From Brevundimonas aurantiaca (GTDB lineage: Bacteria; Pseudomonadota; Alphaproteobacteria; Caulobacterales; Caulobacteraceae), in contig NZ_JACHOQ010000005.1 in assembly GCF_014199955.1 (NCBI RefSeq), forward strand, positions 1 to 64,000: a DNA stretch of 64,000 nt, in the 5' to 3' direction. The position numbers and the translations under genes are program-made. Position 1 is the first letter of the stretch; every line of letters begins with the position of its first letter. The notes under the pieces were generated by a model. That model ran no database searches. It was not told the origin of the DNA and was given only the letters and a program-made list of their open reading frames with translations. This document shows positions 15,011 through 24,037 of this stretch, piece by piece.

Positions 15011-17236
15011 TCAGTACCGATAGCTCAGGCGCACGCCCCAGGTGCGGGGCGGGTTGGGCGAACCGGTCGAGGCCGAGATGAAGCGATTGCGCGACTCCTC
15101 GGAATAGTCGTCCGTCAGATTGTTCACATAGACGCCCAGGGCGTAGTTCCCGTCCATCGGCCGCACCGTCAGGCCGGCGTTGACCAGCCAGAAGGAGTCG
15201 ATGATCGAGTTGGCCGAGGTGCTGAACTTCTCGTCACGGAAGGCGTAGTTGGTCTGGGCCTCCACGCCCCAGTCGCCCATCCGCCAATCATAGGCGATCG
15301 AACCCTTGTAGTCCCATTTGGGGAAGGGCAGGCGTTCGCCCGCCCGGTCGCTGTAGACGATGGTGTTGTACTCGCCCGTCACCTTGTCGCGCGCCGCCTC
15401 GGTGGCGGCGCTGTTGACGAAGAAGAACTCGTCGTATTCGCCGTACTTGTAGGCGAGGGCCTGGGTGACGGTCAGATTGGGGAGGGGACGCCAGACGGCC
15501 TCGATCTCTGCGCCCTGGATGTGGGACTTGGGCACGTTGATCATACGGCCCACGCGGCCCGTGCGGGTGTAGAGGATGCCCTGCAGCTGCTGATCGCGAT
15601 AGTCGTAGTAGAAGGCGGCGGCGTTGAACTGAAGCTTGCGCTGGAAGAAGCTGGACTTCAGCCCGGTCTCATAGGCGATCAGCTCCTCGAACTTGAAGGG
15701 TTCCAACTGGTCCGGCAGGCCGCTGTTGTAAGTGGTGAAACCGCCCGACTTCACGCCACGCGAAACATTGGCGTAGGTCAGTATGTCGTCGCTGAGGGTG
15801 TATTCGACGCCCAGTTTGCCGGTCCACTCGCCCATCTCTTGCGACTTGGAGGTGGTGGCCCGGACGGACGGGGTGGGGGCCAGGACCTCGGTCTTGAAGT
15901 TGTTCAGTTCGCGGGTTTCATCCTCATAGCGCAGGCCGCCGACCAGGGTCAGGCGGTCGGTCAGGCGATAGTCCACATTGCCGAATACGCCGGTGGTCTC
16001 GACCTTCTGGCCGTAGGTGGTGCTCATCCAGAAGGCCAGGCTCTTGGCTTCGGAGAAGTCCGAATAGAAGCCGCCGTCCACGGATTCATTGGCGTGATAA
16101 ACGCCGGCCAGCCACTGGACCCGACCACCGGCCGGCGAGGCCAGGCGGACCTCCTGGGACGAGGTGTCGATGTCGTTGAAGAAGAAGGTGCCCGCCTCGT
16201 TCGACGCCGTGGCGTCCCAGTCGTTGAACTCGTTGCGGTCGAACGTCTCGTAGCTGGCGATGGCGGTAAGGGTGGCCCAGTTCAGATCCTGGTTCAGTCG
16301 CAGGCTGACGCCCTTGCCCTCATTGTCCCGGAAGGGCTTGGCGTTGGGCGAGGCGCCGATCAACTGGGCGAAATAGGGCGAGATGCCCCAGCCGGTGATG
16401 CGGTGATCGGTGTCGATCGGATAGACCCGCCCGCCGCCGGCGGTGAAGGGGGTGGTGATCAGACGCAGGCCCCGCCCGTCCGACTCGTCGCGGCTGTAGT
16501 GCAGGTTCAGATCGACGTCGGTCTGGGCCGATGGACGCCAGGTCAGGCGCAGGCGCGCGGCCTTGGTGTCCTTGTCGCCCAGGCTCTCGCCGGTGTCGCG
16601 ATTGTACTGCCAGGCTCCGCCCGATTCAGCCGCGACCGAAAGGCGGGCGGTCAGGGTATCGACGACGGGGCCGGAGACATAGGCTTCCATCTTGGCCGCA
16701 TCATAGCTGCCGTAGCTAAGGTTCAGACCTGCGGCGACGTGATCGGTCGGGGCGTTGGTGATGACGCTGACCGCGCCGCCCGTCGTGTTGCGGCCGTAGA
16801 GCGTGCCCTGTGGGCCGCGCAGCACCTCGATGCGGGCGATGTCGTACAGCAGACCCTGGGTCATCACGCCGTAGGGATAAGCGACTTCGTCCACATAGAT
16901 GCCGACGGTCGAGGTGTTGTTGGCGGCGTAGTCGGTGAGGCCGACGCCGCGGATGCGGAACTGGGGCTGGCTGCCGCCCAGCTGGCTGTCCACCTCCAGG
17001 CTGGGCACGGTGTTCTCCAGATCGTTCACGGTCTGGATGTTGCGGTCGTCCAGCGTTTCGCCGGACACCACGGTCAGGGCCACGGCGACCTTCTGCGACG
17101 ATTCGGAGCGACGCTGGGCCGTGACGATGACGTCATCGACCGAAGCCGTTTGAGAGGCGGTTTGGGTTTGGGCGGAGGCGGGCAGGGCCGCCGCCGTGAG
17201 GACGGCGACCGAGGCGCCGAGAAGAAGACGTTGCAT
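15011..17236 (-). CDS. TonB-dependent receptor of the phosphatase locus
   Basis: A 741-residue outer-membrane receptor. A signal peptide (MQRLLLGASVAVLTAAALPASAQ) is followed by the TonB box region DDVIVTAQRR. The plug domain (about 45-155) contains IRGVGLTDY and RIEVLRGPQGTLYGRNTTGG, and a 22-strand barrel ends in VRLSYRY. There is no N-terminal STN domain, so it does not signal by itself. The frame continues 63 codons upstream; ATG 17236 begins the signal peptide, and ATG 17245 is also possible. The following genes encode three exported phosphatases, so the imported ligand may be a phosphoester product or metal-phosphate complex. That link is inferred from context. Confidence 0.88.
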   Translation of the reverse strand: MQRLLLGASVAVLTAAALPASAQTQTASQTASVDDVIVTAQRRSESSQKVAVALTVVSGETLDDRNIQTVNDLENTVPSLEVDSQLGGSQPQFRIRGVGLTDYAANNTSTVGIYVDEVAYPYGVMTQGLLYDIARIEVLRGPQGTLYGRNTTGGAVSVITNAPTDHVAAGLNLSYGSYDAAKMEAYVSGPVVDTLTARLSVAAESGGAWQYNRDTGESLGDKDTKAARLRLTWRPSAQTDVDLNLHYSRDESDGRGLRLITTPFTAGGGRVYPIDTDHRITGWGISPYFAQLIGASPNAKPFRDNEGKGVSLRLNQDLNWATLTAIASYETFDRNEFNDWDATASNEAGTFFFNDIDTSSQEVRLASPAGGRVQWLAGVYHANESVDGGFYSDFSEAKSLAFWMSTTYGQKVETTGVFGNVDYRLTDRLTLVGGLRYEDETRELNNFKTEVLAPTPSVRATTSKSQEMGEWTGKLGVEYTLSDDILTYANVSRGVKSGGFTTYNSGLPDQLEPFKFEELIAYETGLKSSFFQRKLQFNAAAFYYDYRDQQLQGILYTRTGRVGRMINVPKSHIQGAEIEAVWRPLPNLTVTQALAYKYGEYDEFFFVNSAATEAARDKVTGEYNTIVYSDRAGERLPFPKWDYKGSIAYDWRMGDWGVEAQTNYAFRDEKFSTSANSIIDSFWLVNAGLTVRPMDGNYALGVYVNNLTDDYSEESRNRFISASTGSPNPPRTWGVRLSYRY

Positions 17237-17412
17237 GTTGACCATCCATCGGGCGACGCGCGGGGCCCCCACCCTCGCGTGTCGATGTGTTGCTGAAGGT
17301 CGTCGAACAGCCGTTTGATCGCCTCCTGATCGAAGCGGGCCCTGACCCTGGGGAGAAGTCCGGCCGCATCGTCGCGCGGAAAAACAGATGTTCGACAACG
17401 ATGCGGCATTAG

Positions 17413-17426
17413 ATTGCGCGCGCAAT
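17413..17426. promoter_or_regulatory. 14-bp palindrome upstream of TonB receptor
   Basis: ATTGCGCGCGCAAT is a perfect palindrome in the 268-bp gap between the tandem TetR gene and the receptor gene. A second, shorter dyad AGAACTGTTCT lies at 17445-17455. Either could be an operator for the TetR-like protein encoded just upstream; the assignment is speculative. Confidence 0.35.
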
Positions 17427-17504
17427 GCTTTTATGAAGCTTGTTAGAACTGTTCTTGTCAGCCGTAGTTAGGGCTGAGTGCGCACGACGATAACGTGTGT
17501 TCTG

Positions 17505-18755
17505 TCACGTGCGGCGCGCAACCAGCCGGGTTGCGGCCGCCTTGAGCGCCGCCTCATCGAGGGGCGCTCCGCTCGCCCGAGCGGTCAGGGCGGCGGCCTT
17601 GATCCAGAGGGCGAACCGCGTCGCCGCCAGCCGATTGAGATCGAAGTCGGCAGGCCAGACCCCGGCCTGATTGTAATAGGTGCCACCGCCTTCGGGACCG
17701 CGCAGCAACATGGCCAGGTCACGCAGCGCGGGGTCGCGCCGCGCCTCCATGCACACGCCCGCGATCAGCCTGGCGTATCGGACGTAGAAGCCCTCTGACT
17801 GGGGTGCGATGGCGACTGTCGGCGCCATCAGCCGCGCCCAACGCTCCAGGTCCGCCGACGCCGGGTCGCCTTCTGGACGCTGACCGGCCAGATACAGCGG
17901 CATGTCGCGGAAGACGCTGTGCCAGACCGCGTCCAGGACGAAGCGGCGCATGTCGGGCCAGTGATAGGCGATGGTTGAGGTCGATGTTCCCGCCACGGCG
18001 CTGACGGACCGGTTGGTCAGGGCCCCCAGACCCCGCTCCAGTATCTGATCCGCCGCGATATGCAGAAGCTTAAGCTTCATCGAGTCCGGTTCCAGTCCGG
18101 CCGCCGGCGCCTGGGGTATGATCAGGGTTTCCCTGTGCCATAGGGTCGCCGCCGCCGGCCTTTCGGTCTCGCCGAAGGCGCGATCGACGAGGCCGCCGAG
18201 ACCTTCGGACGCGATCACCTCATAGTCTGCGCGTTCGCCCAGGGCTCCGGCGTAGAACTGCTCCATCGTGGTCCAGGCCACGATGATGGAGGCGAAGTCG
18301 ACCAACCGGGGATCAGCCGCCAGATAGTCGGCCCACGCCGTTTCCCGCATCGCGGCCCAGCGTCGAATGAGATCGCGACGCTCCGCGCAGGCGTCTCCGT
18401 CGATCAACAGCGCCTCCCAGATCCGCGCGAAACCGGCGCTTTCGGAAGCGCGCAGGCGCAGATAGTGCCGCAACAAGGCCAGCAGAGCGTCTCGGCTGGG
18501 CGGCAGGCCGACGACGGGGCCGAAGAAGGCGGTGTGAAACGCCGTGTCCTGCCGCAGCGCCTCTTCTCCCACCGCCTGGATCAGCCCGGCCTTCGATCCG
18601 AAGAGGTTGACGATGACCGTCGTGCTCTTGCCGACGGCGTGGGCGAGGTCCCGCATCGTCAGGCTGTCGAGCCCGTTGGCCGCCGCCTGGGCGATGGCGG
18701 CCTCGATGATCTGAAGGGCGTCGGCGGCCCGGCTGGGCGCTTGGACTGGAGGCAT
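17505..18755 (-). CDS. Tandem TetR-family regulator (two TetR modules in one chain)
   Basis: A 416-residue protein holding two TetR-type DNA-binding domains. The first helix-turn-helix is at residues about 8-55 (GLDSLTMRDLAHAVGKSTTVIVNLFGSKAGL). The second is near 205-255 (GLGALTNRSVSAVAGTSTSTIAYHWPDM). Each is followed by a helical ligand/dimerisation region. Typical TetR proteins are about 200 residues and dimerise, so this chain looks like an internal duplication acting as a covalent pseudo-dimer. The ATG at 18755 lacks a strong ribosome-binding site. It is encoded upstream of, and on the same strand as, the phosphatase-locus receptor, which it may control. The ligand is unknown. Confidence 0.8.
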   Translation of the reverse strand: MPPVQAPSRAADALQIIEAAIAQAAANGLDSLTMRDLAHAVGKSTTVIVNLFGSKAGLIQAVGEEALRQDTAFHTAFFGPVVGLPPSRDALLALLRHYLRLRASESAGFARIWEALLIDGDACAERRDLIRRWAAMRETAWADYLAADPRLVDFASIIVAWTTMEQFYAGALGERADYEVIASEGLGGLVDRAFGETERPAAATLWHRETLIIPQAPAAGLEPDSMKLKLLHIAADQILERGLGALTNRSVSAVAGTSTSTIAYHWPDMRRFVLDAVWHSVFRDMPLYLAGQRPEGDPASADLERWARLMAPTVAIAPQSEGFYVRYARLIAGVCMEARRDPALRDLAMLLRGPEGGGTYYNQAGVWPADFDLNRLAATRFALWIKAAALTARASGAPLDEAALKAAATRLVARRT

Positions 18756-19007
18756 AGGTTTCAATGAAGTCTCGATGATGAGCTGTCGAGTGCGCGGCGC
18801 GAGGTTCGGGGAAGACGGCCCTGTCTTCAGCGACGAAGCGTCGCGGACCGAGCGCGGCTTAATCTCGGATTGTGTAGCGGAGATGATGGCGCCGGCGACA
18901 GCATTTCCGCCAAGGCCCGCGCTCCCCCGATGATCTGATGAAACCAAATCCCGCAATGGAGGATTGGGCTCGGACAGACGAAGGCCGGACGAGGAGATTG
19001 AAGGTCG

Positions 19008-19445
19008 ATGATCGCCGCCACAGGGTCGGAGCGCCCCGCCCACAATCCACTCCACGCCATACTGTTGTGTTTTCCGATCGCCCTGTTCACCTCGGCCCTG
19101 ATCAGCGACATCGCCTATCTGCGGACCGCTGAGATGCAGTGGTCGAATTTTTCGGCCTGGCTGATCGTCGGCGCCTTGGTGTTCGGCGGCGTCGCAGGAC
19201 TGTGGGCGATCGTCCAGCTGGTCCTGGCCTGGCGCACCCCTCAGCGGCTGGCGACCCTGATCTATGTGGTCGCCCTGGCCTTGGCTTGGCTTTGCGGCCT
19301 GATCAACGCCTTCAAGCACAGCCAGGACGCATGGAGCTCGGTCGGGACCCTGGGCCTGACCCTGTCTGTCCTGTCCACCCTCTTCGTCCTTGTCGCAGGG
19401 TGGTTCGCCTATAGCGCCGCGCCGGTTCGGGGGATTGCACGATGA
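19008..19445 (+). CDS. DUF2231-type four-span membrane protein
   Basis: A 145-residue integral membrane protein with four hydrophobic segments (about 15-35, 48-72, 80-100, 112-135). The opening HNPLHAILLCFPIALFTSALISDI is the hallmark of DUF2231 proteins, whose conserved His-Pro-x-x-His pattern may bind a metal or heme. The gene shares 4 bases (ATGA) with the following sorbosone-dehydrogenase-like gene, so they form a two-gene operon. The pairing suggests a membrane electron-transfer or anchoring role for the periplasmic oxidoreductase. That is inference; no function is proven for the family. Confidence 0.75.
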   Translation: MIAATGSERPAHNPLHAILLCFPIALFTSALISDIAYLRTAEMQWSNFSAWLIVGALVFGGVAGLWAIVQLVLAWRTPQRLATLIYVVALALAWLCGLINAFKHSQDAWSSVGTLGLTLSVLSTLFVLVAGWFAYSAAPVRGIAR

Positions 19446-20731
19446 TCAGACACCTTCTCGGCGCGACCGCCGTGCTCCTGGCCCTGACGGCTTGCAGCCG
19501 CAGTGATCCCAACCTCAGACAGACCGGTCCCAATCCCGATCTACCGGCCCAGAACCAGACCCTGGTTCCACCGATGAAGATCGCCGAGCCGGTGGGCTGG
19601 AACGGCGACCGGCCCGCCGTGCCCGCTGGCTTCGCCATCACGCCCCTGGCGACCGACCTGAAGATTCCGCGCCAGATTCTTGTTCTGCCGAACGGGGACA
19701 TTCTGGTGGCGGAAGGGTCGGGCGGCCATGCGCCCAAGCTGCGTCCCAAGGACGTCATCGCCGGCCTCATCAAGGCCAAGGGCAAGAGCAGCGTGAAGGG
19801 CGGGGATCGGATCACCCTGCTGCGCGACGCCGACGCAGACGGACAGGCCGAACTCCGCACGACCTTCATCGACAATCTGGACGCGCCCTACGGCCTGGCC
19901 TTCGTGGACGGCGCCCTCTACGTGGCCGAGCAGGGCGCCCTGCTGCGCTTTCCCTATCAGCCTGGACAGACGCGGATCACAGCGCCCGGCGCGGTCCTGA
20001 CCGAGCTTCCCTCGGCCATCAACCACCATTGGACCAAGTCACTGACCTCCAGCGCCGACGGCCAGACCCTTTACGTCGGCATCGGATCCAACAGCAATGT
20101 CGGCGAGCGCGGCATGGCGGTGGAGCAGGACCGCGCCGTGGTCTGGGCAATCGACCGGCAGACCGGCGCCCACCGCATCCTCGCCAGCGGCATCCGCAAT
20201 CCGACGGCCCTGGCGATTGAGCCGACCACCAGCGCTCTCTGGGCCGTGGTCAATGAGCGCGACGAATTGGGCCCGCAACTGGCTCCCGACTATCTGACCT
20301 CGGTGCGGCCCGGCGCCTTCTACGGCTGGCCCTACAGCTATTGGGGGCAGAACGTCGATCCGCGCGCCCATCCGCAGCGGCCGGACAAGGTGGCCGAGGC
20401 GGTCAAGCCCGACTACGCCCTGGGCTCCCATGTCGCGGCCCTTGGCCTGAGCTTCGCCACCAACGGTGGTTTCGGCGGCGCCTTCAGCCAGGGCGCCTTC
20501 ATCGGCGAGCACGGCAGTTGGAACCGCCAGGACCTGTCCGGCTATAAGGTGAGCTGGGTGCCGTTCAACGCCGGTCGTCCGGCGGGACAGCCCGTCGATT
20601 TCGCTACGGGCTTCATCAAGGACGGCAAGGCGAGGGGACGGCCGGTCGGCGTCACCTTCGACCCTCAACGTCGCATCCTGCTGATCGCCGACGATCTGTC
20701 GAACACCGTCTGGCGGGTCGCGCCGCAATAA
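19442..20731 (+). CDS. Sorbosone/glucose dehydrogenase-like beta-propeller lipoprotein
   Basis: A 429-residue exported protein with lipobox LTAC at residues about 15-18, so it is probably anchored to the periplasmic face of a membrane. A six-bladed beta-propeller of the PQQ-dependent glucose/L-sorbosone dehydrogenase class follows (about 65-428). Typical blade segments are IPRQILVLPNGDILVAEG, LDAPYGLAFVDGALYVAEQ, and ASGIRNPTALAIEP, which contains the conserved Arg-Asn-Pro. GEHGSWNR and PVGVTFDP are also family motifs. The substrate sugar or aldehyde cannot be read from sequence. It is translationally coupled to the DUF2231 membrane protein. Confidence 0.82.
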   Translation: MIRHLLGATAVLLALTACSRSDPNLRQTGPNPDLPAQNQTLVPPMKIAEPVGWNGDRPAVPAGFAITPLATDLKIPRQILVLPNGDILVAEGSGGHAPKLRPKDVIAGLIKAKGKSSVKGGDRITLLRDADADGQAELRTTFIDNLDAPYGLAFVDGALYVAEQGALLRFPYQPGQTRITAPGAVLTELPSAINHHWTKSLTSSADGQTLYVGIGSNSNVGERGMAVEQDRAVVWAIDRQTGAHRILASGIRNPTALAIEPTTSALWAVVNERDELGPQLAPDYLTSVRPGAFYGWPYSYWGQNVDPRAHPQRPDKVAEAVKPDYALGSHVAALGLSFATNGGFGGAFSQGAFIGEHGSWNRQDLSGYKVSWVPFNAGRPAGQPVDFATGFIKDGKARGRPVGVTFDPQRRILLIADDLSNTVWRVAPQ

Positions 20732-20752
20732 GGCGGAGACGGTCGGCGGGGT

Positions 20753-21358
20753 TCAGGCCGCCGCCGACTGATCCGGTCCGAGGTGCGCCTCCACCAGGGC
20801 GCGCACGCGGGCGAAGGCGGCTGTGGCGCCGGCCGTTGCCCGATCCTCTTGAGCCTGCGTCATCTCCGCCGCGTCCAGGGCGGCGGTGAAGCTGCGCCAC
20901 TGGTTGGCGCGACCGTCCGGAGAGGCGGCCAGATGCCGGGCGCCGAACGCCTCTGACAAGCCCAGGCCGGCCGCCGCCTTCAGCAAAAACGCCGCGCCCA
21001 AATTCGATCCTTCCGCCACGTAAAGCCAGCCCAGCGCGGTGGGAATGTCGGCGATCTGATCCTCAAATACGGGTCTGTCAGACTCGACGCCGGGTTCGGC
21101 CTCCAGGTCGCCAAGGTCTGCGATCACCGCGTCATACCTTCGCCGCGCGGCCAGATCCGGGATCAGGGCCGTCAGAGCCTCGTTCTTATAGAGGGCCGCC
21201 ACGTCGCGATGGAATATCTGCTGAATTCGCAGAAACTCCGCATATCGCGCGCGACTTTCGAAGGGGCGGGCGGCCATGACGGCTTCGTCCAGGCCCTGAT
21301 GCACGCCTTGCGTCGCCGCCTTCAGTCTTTTGGCTCGGCTTGTCTCAGTTTCGATCAT
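20753..21358 (-). CDS. Heme oxygenase (biliverdin-producing)
   Basis: A 201-residue, all-helical heme oxygenase. The proximal heme ligand is expected in LKAATQGVHQGLDE (His20), and the distal helix is LGWLYVAEGSNLGAAFLLK, with the Gly-rich kink that lets O2 bind. The length is normal for BphO/HmuO-type enzymes, which open heme to biliverdin, CO and iron. No bacteriophytochrome or heme-uptake gene is adjacent, so it could serve either iron recovery or chromophore supply. Nearby TonB receptors are consistent with iron scavenging but do not prove it. It ends convergently with the sorbosone-dehydrogenase-like gene. Confidence 0.85.
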   Translation of the reverse strand: MIETETSRAKRLKAATQGVHQGLDEAVMAARPFESRARYAEFLRIQQIFHRDVAALYKNEALTALIPDLAARRRYDAVIADLGDLEAEPGVESDRPVFEDQIADIPTALGWLYVAEGSNLGAAFLLKAAAGLGLSEAFGARHLAASPDGRANQWRSFTAALDAAEMTQAQEDRATAGATAAFARVRALVEAHLGPDQSAAA

Positions 21359-21426
21359 CAGCAGCTGCCATCCAGGCGTGGGTCTGAGAGTGGTTGCGCG
21401 GGCCGATCGCTGTTTTCGATTGAGCC

Positions 21427-22593
21427 TCAGTCACGGATGAAGTGCGGGACAAAGCGTGAGGTGTCGCGGGTGATCCGGCCCGCGTCCTCGCGCAGGCTCA
21501 TGCCCGCCGGCTCGTCGCCGACCACCCAGGAGCCGACGATGACATGGGCGTCGTCGAACCGGGGGGTGTCGTGCAGGGCCTGACGGATGAAACCGCCCTG
21601 GCCGTAGCCGCCGTCCACGACTGCTTCCGCGCTGACGCCCCGGTCGATCAGTTCGACATTGGCGCCCTCGCGCGAGAACAGGGGCTTGCGGACGTAGGAA
21701 TTCCCGAGAGCAGCCTGCGCCGGATCGCCCTCGAAATAGGCCTCCAGCAGATTGGGGTGGCCTTTGTGGCGTTCCCAAAGCAGGGGCAGGATGGCCTTGT
21801 TGGACAGGATGCTCTTCCAGGCGGGTTCAAGCACCCGGACATCGGCGGTCGGCAGGGGGGCGGCGTAGTCGTCGCGCAGCATCTGCTCCCAGGGATACAG
21901 CTTGAACATCGCCTGGATGATCCAGTTCTCGTGATCGACGAACCGGCCGTCGGCGTTCAGGCCGATCTGGTCGATGGCGACGAACTGGGGCTCAAGCCCG
22001 GCCTGCTGGGCCAGGTCTTCGAGGAAGCGCACCGTCTGGCGGTCTTCCACAAAGTCGGCGTCGGAACTGAAGTGGACGAAGCCGCCGTTCGGGAAAATGG
22101 TGCGGAACCGCGTGATCAGCTTTTCACTGAGGCTGTTGAACTGGTCGGCGTCGGCGGGCAGGACGCCGGCCCGGATCTGATCCTCCAGCCACAGCCACTG
22201 GAAGGCGGCCGTCTCGTAGACGCTCGTCGGGGTGTCGGCGTTGTACTCGTAAAGCTTGGCCGGACCCCGGCCGTCGTAGGCGAAGTCGAAGCGGCCGTAG
22301 AGGGACGGATCCCCGCGCGTCCAGCTGGCGGCCACATAGTCCCGCATGGGCTCGGGGATATCCAACTGCTCCATCAGCCGCTCGGACTGGACGGCCTCCT
22401 CCACCAGCTCCAGGCAGAGGCCGTGCAGTTCGGCGGTCGGCGCCTCGATCCCGTCCTCGACCTCTTCCATGGAGAAGGCGTAGGCCGCCGTCTCGTCCCA
22501 GTAGATCTCGCCGTTGATGTGGCGCCAGGTGAAGCCCAGGCGCTCGGCCGTGGCTTCCCAGTCGGGGCGGGGATCGAACCGCAGACGCTCCAT
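21427..22593 (-). CDS. yjfC: Glutathionylspermidine-synthase-like ATP-grasp enzyme (YjfC/YgiC type)
   Basis: A 388-residue ATP-grasp ligase of the GSP-synthase family, without the amidase domain. Family features include LYEYNADTPTSVYETAAFQW, NWIIQAMFKLYPWEQM, LEPAWKSILSNKAILPLLW and GSYVRKPLFSREGANVEL-type phosphate-binding segments. The C-terminus ends in the usual GIREDxGxITxDxSRFxPHxI pattern. YgiC/YjfC proteins are proposed to form a peptide or amide bond with an unknown acceptor. The start is 4 bases downstream of the stop of the PspA-like gene, in an operon with YjfI- and YjfJ-like genes and divergent to YjfK/L/M-like genes. The whole set matches the E. coli yjf cluster. Confidence 0.85.
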   Translation of the reverse strand: MERLRFDPRPDWEATAERLGFTWRHINGEIYWDETAAYAFSMEEVEDGIEAPTAELHGLCLELVEEAVQSERLMEQLDIPEPMRDYVAASWTRGDPSLYGRFDFAYDGRGPAKLYEYNADTPTSVYETAAFQWLWLEDQIRAGVLPADADQFNSLSEKLITRFRTIFPNGGFVHFSSDADFVEDRQTVRFLEDLAQQAGLEPQFVAIDQIGLNADGRFVDHENWIIQAMFKLYPWEQMLRDDYAAPLPTADVRVLEPAWKSILSNKAILPLLWERHKGHPNLLEAYFEGDPAQAALGNSYVRKPLFSREGANVELIDRGVSAEAVVDGGYGQGGFIRQALHDTPRFDDAHVIVGSWVVGDEPAGMSLREDAGRITRDTSRFVPHFIRD

Positions 22594-22596
22594 GGA

Positions 22597-23337
22597 TCAG
22601 GCCGGGTCCTTGTCGGGTGTGGCCTGGCCGATGCGGGGGGTGACCACGGTCACTTCCGGCTGGCTGAGGCGGGCCAGGACATCGTCGGCCGACGAATGAC
22701 CGGGCAGGATGCCGGCCTCGCGCAGCTTGGCGTCCAGATCGGCGCCGGTGCGGCGATCTTCCAGGGCCTGGCTGGCGTTCAGCTTTTCTTCCTGGATGGC
22801 CTGGCGCTGCTTGATCCGTTGCAGGCTGTCCGCCGCCGAGCCGATGCGCGAATGGGCGCCGGCCGAGTTCAGGGCGACCGAGGTCTGGGCTCGCTGGACT
22901 GAGTCATTGACCTTGACGATGTCGATCTCGCGACGGAGCGTCTCGATCTTCTGGTCGGTGGCGGCGATGGCCGTGCGCAGACGCGTCTCGGCCGTCTTCA
23001 TGTCCTCGATCAACGGGCTGCGGCTGGTGATCTCGACCTCCAGCTCGGCGATGCGGGCGGCGACCTCGCGGGCCAGGTCGGTCTTGCCCTGGGCCAGGGC
23101 GGTGCGGGCCGAGCTTTCGTACTTGGCGATCTGGTCGCGGAAGCTGGCCATCTCGTTTTCGGCCATGCGGCGACGCGCCACCAGGCCGGCCAGGTCGTCG
23201 CGCGCCTTGCCCTGGGCGTTGTCGGCGTCGCGGATTTCCTGATCGAGAATCTTCAGGGCGTTGGCGTCGACGACGCCCTGGGCCGCATCATGGGCCGTGC
23301 CGCGGAACAGGGCGGAGAGTTTTCTGAGCATGGACAT
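22597..23337 (-). CDS. yjfJ: PspA/IM30 family protein (YjfJ-like)
   Basis: A 246-residue coiled-coil protein. MSMLRKLSALFRGTAHDAA is the amphipathic N-terminal membrane-binding helix, then long heptad-rich helices run to about residue 195 (many KxxxL and RIAELE repeats), and a loosely folded C-terminal tail follows. This is the ESCRT-III-like PspA/Vipp1 fold, which polymerises on damaged or stressed inner membrane. Two in-frame ATGs (23337 and 23331) are both acceptable. Unlike phage-shock operons there is no pspF, pspB or pspC nearby. The partners are instead DUF2170 and YjfC-like proteins, so this is the yjf-type paralogue. Confidence 0.85.
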   Translation of the reverse strand: MSMLRKLSALFRGTAHDAAQGVVDANALKILDQEIRDADNAQGKARDDLAGLVARRRMAENEMASFRDQIAKYESSARTALAQGKTDLAREVAARIAELEVEITSRSPLIEDMKTAETRLRTAIAATDQKIETLRREIDIVKVNDSVQRAQTSVALNSAGAHSRIGSAADSLQRIKQRQAIQEEKLNASQALEDRRTGADLDAKLREAGILPGHSSADDVLARLSQPEVTVVTPRIGQATPDKDPA

Positions 23338-23353
23338 GGTCGGGTCTTTCGGA

Positions 23354-24034
23354 TCAGGCGGCTTCGGCGCCGAAGGTTTCGCGCAGTTCGGTGGCGTCGA
23401 TCGCATTCTCGGCCAGGGTGCGCAGTTCGATCAGTATGGTCTGGAGCGTCGTCTTGCACGACAGCTCGCCCATCAACTCATACACGTCCTCGCCGCCGAC
23501 GTTGGTGATGGCGAAGTTCGACAGGGGCACCACCCGCTGGGCCTTCAGGAGAAACTCGTTGAAGGCATGGCGATCGGTCTGTTCCGACACCGGCCACAGC
23601 AGGACCGAACAGACGATCTGGGCGCCCCCGACGCTGAGATAGACCGGCAGGTCGCCGTATTCATGCATGGTGGCCAGCAGTACGGGGTCCGCCCCCTCCA
23701 GCACGCGCAGGGTCATTTCGCCCTCGCGCACCAGGGGGGACTGGTCCAGCGCCGCCTTGATGGCGGGCACGGTCCAGGGGGTTTCGATCACGGCGTCCAT
23801 AGGGTGGTCGTCTCCAGGGGTGATGGGGTCAGAAGTGGGGATCCGGCGGCGCCCGGCAAGCTCCGGGCCGCGGGTGGAGTCCGTGACGATGGCGCGGACG
23901 GCGGCCTTGACGTCGTCGCGCGCGGCCTCCGGCACCCAGAGCTCCAGCTTGACGAGGCCCGCTTCCCGGCGCGCCTGTCGCCACGCGCGAATGCGGTCGT
24001 TGGCGGCGGAAGAGTGCGGGGTGCGGCTGGGCAT
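23354..24034 (-). CDS. yjfI: YjfI-like DUF2170 protein with extra N-terminal segment
   Basis: A 226-residue protein in two parts. The C-terminal about 148 residues (MDAVIETPWTVPAIKAALDQ onwards) form the DUF2170 domain known from E. coli YjfI. The N-terminal about 78 residues (NDRIRAWRQARREAGLVKLELWVPE...) resemble short basic antitoxin-like or ribbon-helix-helix DNA-binding modules, absent from the E. coli protein. Both parts are in one uninterrupted frame. A separate start at 23800, with GGAG 14 bases upstream, could also produce the DUF2170 part alone. ATG 24034 was chosen because the earlier ATG (24058) lies beyond a dyad likely to be an operator. First gene of the operon with YjfJ- and YjfC-like genes. 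Confidence 0.75.
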   Translation of the reverse strand: MPSRTPHSSAANDRIRAWRQARREAGLVKLELWVPEAARDDVKAAVRAIVTDSTRGPELAGRRRIPTSDPITPGDDHPMDAVIETPWTVPAIKAALDQSPLVREGEMTLRVLEGADPVLLATMHEYGDLPVYLSVGGAQIVCSVLLWPVSEQTDRHAFNEFLLKAQRVVPLSNFAITNVGGEDVYELMGELSCKTTLQTILIELRTLAENAIDATELRETFGAEAA

Positions 24035-24037
24035 GGC

